IMG/VR virus record: IMGVR_UViG_3300033064_003431
Coordinates: 1-64,000 of that record
Strand: one strand, 5' to 3'
Source of the DNA: a virus
DNA length: 64,000 nt
The notes beneath the pieces are model-generated. The model searched no databases. It saw only the letters and a list, made by a program, of their open reading frames with translations, and was not told the DNA's origin. Positions within the stretch are counted from its first letter, which is position 1, and the number at the start of each line of letters is the position of its first letter. The position numbers and the translations under genes were made by a program. Below, piece by piece: positions 60,684 to 64,000 of this stretch.

Positions 60684-63680
60684 CTAAGCGATTGTAAGTG
60701 TGGCAGTGATGCTATCGGTGCCATCACTGACATCTTCGTCTTTGAAATATCTGAGTACGAGATAGTGTCCTTGTGTCACGGATACAGTGCCCGTAGAAGT
60801 CCCTGTACCAGTTACTCCAGCCGACACATCTGTCAGGCCGGAAATTGAAGAAGTATTGTAGCCGGCAAATGATATAGTGTGAGATGTTGGTGAGGACGCG
60901 GTTCTGTATAGTCTCCCGCCGTCATAGCCGTTCTCGCTGCTGGCCGTGACTGTATAAGTGAGAGTTCCGGTCTGGTTAATTAGTAGCCACAATCGCCCGT
61001 CATAGGCGCCGGTTATACTGGCTGTGACGGTGCTAGTGCCGGTGACAGAGTATGAAGCGGGAAACCCTAGCGATCCCGTTATGTGGTATGCTGCTGCATA
61101 CGTCACAGGAGTACTACCTAGCGATGTAGCCGTGACTGTTGCTGAGCCACCAGAGTACCCAGATCTCGATGTCGTGATCGTCGCAGTTGAACTCGTATTA
61201 CCAGCCACCCCAGTTACCGTGACCAGCCCACTTCCACTGATTGCTACCGAGCCCGATGCCGTTGCTGTACCAGCAAATGTATAGGCGGAGTCGTAGTTAC
61301 TGATCTGTACCGTGAAACCATCTGCCGTTGATGTGGTCGCCCCAAATGTTGGAGTCAATGCGGCAGCTAGGGCTAGGGCTTGTGTTATTGTTAAATCATC
61401 TACGTATCCAGTATAGGTACTTCCACCATAGCAGTATGTTTGAATCTTAACTACCCCATTAACGGTAGGAGTGAACGTTAGAGTAACCTCTTCCCATGTA
61501 TCTGCTATTGCTGTCATTGGAGAAAGAACATCAGATGATACACCAGCTATCTGATCCGCTAATATTCTTAATCCTAATGTTAATCCGGTGTTGGTTCTCC
61601 TGAGCCACGCTTTAACGGTAACAAGAGTATTGGCGGCAACAGCCACGGTGGCTATGTTTAGCGTGAGAGGATAATCACTCGTTCTAGCTGTGGAGCTTGT
61701 GGGAGCTAATGCCCAAGCTATTCCACTAGAAGTATGTCTCACGCTTGTTGTGGATACAACAGAACCAGAACTCATTAGAATAGTAGTATTTCCAGATACT
61801 CCATTATGATCCATAGAATATAGGCCATCGTCGGCACCAGGCGAGCCGGGATTAATCAAAAATTGATTAGTATTTCCCGATGCTGTGCAATTGGTGAGAT
61901 AATTATATCCAACCTCTTGCCATCCCGTAATATTTCCACTAGCAAAACAATTTATAAAAGTATTGTTGGAACTGCCTCCTCCCATTACAAATCCATAGCT
62001 AGTATTAGCATGTGAATTTATGTTTTTAAAAGTATTTAGACTAGCACCATAGATATTGATTCCGTCAGCACCATTGTTAAACATATTTCCAGAAGACACA
62101 ATATTATTGTATGCATTTACTTGTGGTATTAGACCATAGAATGTGTTTCCTAATGATTTAATATTAGACACCCTGTTGCTGCTGGCACTATTATATATCC
62201 AAAAACCATAAGTGCTAAATCCAGCCAAGCAGTTAGACACAGCATTCTGATTAAAGTTACTCAATAGCCAAAAACTAGCCTGAGAACAAGCAACGCACTG
62301 AGCATTAGAGATGGTCTGGAACGTGCCCGAAGAATTGTACCCAGCATAATATCTACAGCAGCTAATCTTATCCATGGTTACATAACTCTTACTAGAAAGA
62401 TCGATGCCATTGCCTTGTGAGTTCTGTCCATCAAAAAAAGTTTCCAGAGTTTGAGTACTCATGTCCGTTCTGTCCCATCCTCCTGAAAACGTTATTAGAC
62501 TACCTGCTGTACCGCTGTCTGTGATAGTCTGAACTGCGGCGGTAGTACTTGATGCTATCGTTGTTTTTATAGTTTTTCTAAAATATGTTGTTACTGTTTC
62601 TGTGGTTCCATAATATCCTCTGAGAGTAGTAGATATTGGAGTTGAGTTGGTGTCTCCATCTATCATAATTCTGGTACCATTAATACTTTGTATGGGACAC
62701 CACGGTTCTGCGTTCATACCAGTTCCGGTGTTTTTGCCTATTAAAGAAGAAAGATCCATATCAAAACTGCTACCTGTTCCAACGATATTACATATCAAAA
62801 AAGTTTGTGCTCCTTTGTCTGCATCCACATACAAGGCTACGCTCTGTATATTTCCTGTTAAACCAGAGGTGTCCACACTGACCACTGTCCAACGATTCAG
62901 TGTTAGTAGACCTGGTACTGGTACCGTTTTGATAGAAGTTGCTCCAGCAACATCGCTACATAATCTAATACTAACATCATTTGCTACTGCCACAGTACCG
63001 CTAGTTTGCTTTATCCAAAAACTAGTAGTAGCACAACTAGATGCCAGTGTTGATGTTGTTGCTTTGTATGCCGCCAAGCCCGTGGTAAAACTAGTTCCTA
63101 TAGCAATAGAATCCGAACTGTCGCCTTCTTTAAAGTCTGTGGTATTAAGAGAGGTTGTGACATTTGTGCTCGCAGTCCATACTGTTCTACCGGAACCAGC
63201 GTTTCCGTGGGACGCAAGATTTTTTACCCCTATATCACTAGCGAGTACTACTCTTGAGTTATTTCTTAATCTTACGGTACCTGATGCTCCTCCTATTCCA
63301 TTGCCTGTGGATCCCGTTAAACTAAATGTACCGCTAGTAACACTAATAATTTCCCATGTTCCATTAGCATTGGTATTTGTGGTATGCCCAGTGATAACAA
63401 CGGTGTTTCCAGTAGCATAGCCATGACTTGCTAGTGTTATTACTATAGGGCTGGCGTTGGTACTGATGGCTATGCTCTTGGTTGCTGCTAAACTAGAACT
63501 TGTCCAAGTCCCGTTGATACCTAAACTTTGAGCAGCAGGGGAGCCCATTATTTTTATAGTATCTCCGGGGACTATTCTTGCTGCTGTGGCTCCACTAGTA
63601 AGTGTTTTCCATCTCGTAGCAAAGCTAGTTCCAACCCCAGCATCACTGCCACCTTCATAATCTAAGTAATACTCTGGCAT
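60684..63680 (-). CDS. Tail spike-like protein with parallel beta-helix
   Basis: A 998-aa protein. The start MPEYYLDYEGGSDAGVGTSF is typical of spikes that carry a pectate-lyase-like beta-helix. Residues 435-640 have the helix repeats (GIDLSSKSYVTMDKISCCRY, NRVSNIKSLGNTFYGL, NTFKNINSHANTSYGF, NTFINCFASGN). A carbohydrate-binding-like jelly roll (NTLVTVKAWLRRTNTGLTLG, WEEVTLTFTPTVNG) follows near 700-770, then Gly/Ser/Thr-rich Ig-like repeats. It probably binds or cuts a surface glycan; no catalytic residues can be assigned. AGGAAAA precedes the ATG, and the upstream gene's stop codon is 1 nt away. Confidence 0.7.
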   Translation of the reverse strand: MPEYYLDYEGGSDAGVGTSFATRWKTLTSGATAARIVPGDTIKIMGSPAAQSLGINGTWTSSSLAATKSIAISTNASPIVITLASHGYATGNTVVITGHTTNTNANGTWEIISVTSGTFSLTGSTGNGIGGASGTVRLRNNSRVVLASDIGVKNLASHGNAGSGRTVWTASTNVTTSLNTTDFKEGDSSDSIAIGTSFTTGLAAYKATTSTLASSCATTSFWIKQTSGTVAVANDVSIRLCSDVAGATSIKTVPVPGLLTLNRWTVVSVDTSGLTGNIQSVALYVDADKGAQTFLICNIVGTGSSFDMDLSSLIGKNTGTGMNAEPWCPIQSINGTRIMIDGDTNSTPISTTLRGYYGTTETVTTYFRKTIKTTIASSTTAAVQTITDSGTAGSLITFSGGWDRTDMSTQTLETFFDGQNSQGNGIDLSSKSYVTMDKISCCRYYAGYNSSGTFQTISNAQCVACSQASFWLLSNFNQNAVSNCLAGFSTYGFWIYNSASSNRVSNIKSLGNTFYGLIPQVNAYNNIVSSGNMFNNGADGINIYGASLNTFKNINSHANTSYGFVMGGGSSNNTFINCFASGNITGWQEVGYNYLTNCTASGNTNQFLINPGSPGADDGLYSMDHNGVSGNTTILMSSGSVVSTTSVRHTSSGIAWALAPTSSTARTSDYPLTLNIATVAVAANTLVTVKAWLRRTNTGLTLGLRILADQIAGVSSDVLSPMTAIADTWEEVTLTFTPTVNGVVKIQTYCYGGSTYTGYVDDLTITQALALAAALTPTFGATTSTADGFTVQISNYDSAYTFAGTATASGSVAISGSGLVTVTGVAGNTSSTATITTSRSGYSGGSATVTATSLGSTPVTYAAAYHITGSLGFPASYSVTGTSTVTASITGAYDGRLWLLINQTGTLTYTVTASSENGYDGGRLYRTASSPTSHTISFAGYNTSSISGLTDVSAGVTGTGTSTGTVSVTQGHYLVLRYFKDEDVSDGTDSITATLTIA

Positions 63681-63681
63681 A

Positions 63682-63855
63682 TTATTTTCCTATAAAAGGT
63701 ACTGCTAAATAAACATAGTCTGGAATAGACAAGTTTTGGTCTTTGGATATTACTTCCACAAATGGTTGAGCTAAGTATACATAGTCCATGGTGGATAGGT
63801 CATTCTTTTTTGGTAGCTTGTTTGTTGGTAACTGGGTTATTTTTATACCGAGCAT
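63682..63855 (-). CDS. 57-aa protein with an internal duplication
   Basis: A short gene between the spike gene and the partial gene at the edge, with a good ribosome binding site (AGGAGAAATCT). Its sequence has two similar halves: STMDYVYLAQPFVEV (21-35) and SIPDYVYLAVPFIGK (43-57), both with DYVYLAxPF. The second copy ends at the stop codon. Function unknown; the repeated peptide may bind twice to a ring protein. Confidence 0.7.
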   Translation of the reverse strand: MLGIKITQLPTNKLPKKNDLSTMDYVYLAQPFVEVISKDQNLSIPDYVYLAVPFIGK

Positions 63856-63864
63856 AGATTTCTC

Positions 63865-64000
63865 CTAACTATAATTTTGAACATATGATCCAAACCAGGA
63901 TGTTCCATCACTAATAAAAGATAGTAGATCTGTTCTACTGGCTGTTGTTGAGATTGTGGGGGCTGATCCTCCTGGAAATTTTACACTAGTAAATGAGGCA
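63865..64000 (-). CDS. Tail protein, C-terminal end (rest outside window)
   Basis: Open frame from the window edge to TAG at 63,865-63,867. The 44 visible residues include VKFPGGSAPTISTTASRTDL then LSFISDGTSWFGSYVQNYS. F/WPGGxAPTxxTTAxxTDxLSFxxxDGTxWxG is a familiar ending of phage fibre and collar proteins. The N-terminus lies outside. Confidence 0.6.
   Translation of the reverse strand, partial: ASFTSVKFPGGSAPTISTTASRTDLLSFISDGTSWFGSYVQNYS

Noticed and set aside
18522-64000. Tail sheath gene of a contractile tail
   Set aside because: No protein in the virion block has a sheath-like pattern; it could lie outside the window.
1-64000. tRNA, rRNA, riboswitch, insertion sequence or attachment site
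   Set aside because: No cloverleaf, conserved aptamer, transposase or terminal inverted repeat was seen by reading.

Overview
The window looks like part of a large, AT-rich genome of a tailed double-stranded DNA phage (class Caudoviricetes). The evidence is a replication and recombination block facing a virion block that holds a tape measure protein, tail-tube-like proteins, tail assembly chaperone candidates and fibres. There is no rRNA, tRNA or housekeeping gene. No contractile sheath gene is visible, so a long non-contractile tail is possible but not proven. The host cannot be named from the sequence.

Plus strand, 1-6.9 kb: replication. The order is the C-terminus of a deoxynucleoside monophosphate kinase, a RecB/Cas4-like nuclease that seems to start at a non-AUG codon, and a bacterial-type DNA polymerase III alpha subunit carried on two separate genes. 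A 58-residue ORF and a DEDDh exonuclease (DnaQ-like) lie between the two polymerase pieces. The second piece contains a 244-residue HNH intein. An SSB gene follows, with its own promoter and a strong terminator. Without the intein, the two polymerase pieces total 1162 residues, about the size of a normal DnaE.

Plus strand, 7.0-13.6 kb: two GT-B glycosyltransferases, a small group of sugar or nucleotide-transfer-like and unknown proteins, a Vsr/DUF559-like endonuclease, a possible Rad52-like annealing protein and a zinc-ribbon protein. At 13.6-18.5 kb come a beta-solenoid surface protein with a cysteine cluster, a cadherin-like small protein and a protein with a cysteine-rich C-terminal domain.

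Minus strand, 18.5-64 kb: virion genes. They are read from the right edge of the window leftwards: small proteins, a beta-helix spike, neck or completion candidates, two tail-tube-like paralogues, chaperone candidates, a giant tape measure protein, a YadA-like/S74 fibre, a paralogous pair, a multi-domain Ig-like protein and a hub-like protein. The two blocks converge at 18,514/18,522 with only 7 nt between stop codons.

The most striking item is the single 6929-codon tape measure gene (32,427-53,216). It keeps a normal TP901-type N-terminus. Beyond that it carries segments that read as a P-loop kinase, a HIGH-type nucleotidylyltransferase, a HAD phosphatase, an acetyltransferase-like signature and a HELTH zinc peptidase. 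Nine copies of a DTVPAMLxPGEFV module separate its segments. This may be a delivered multi-enzyme (polyvalent) cargo built into a tape measure. Domain names here come from motif reading only; no database search was run.
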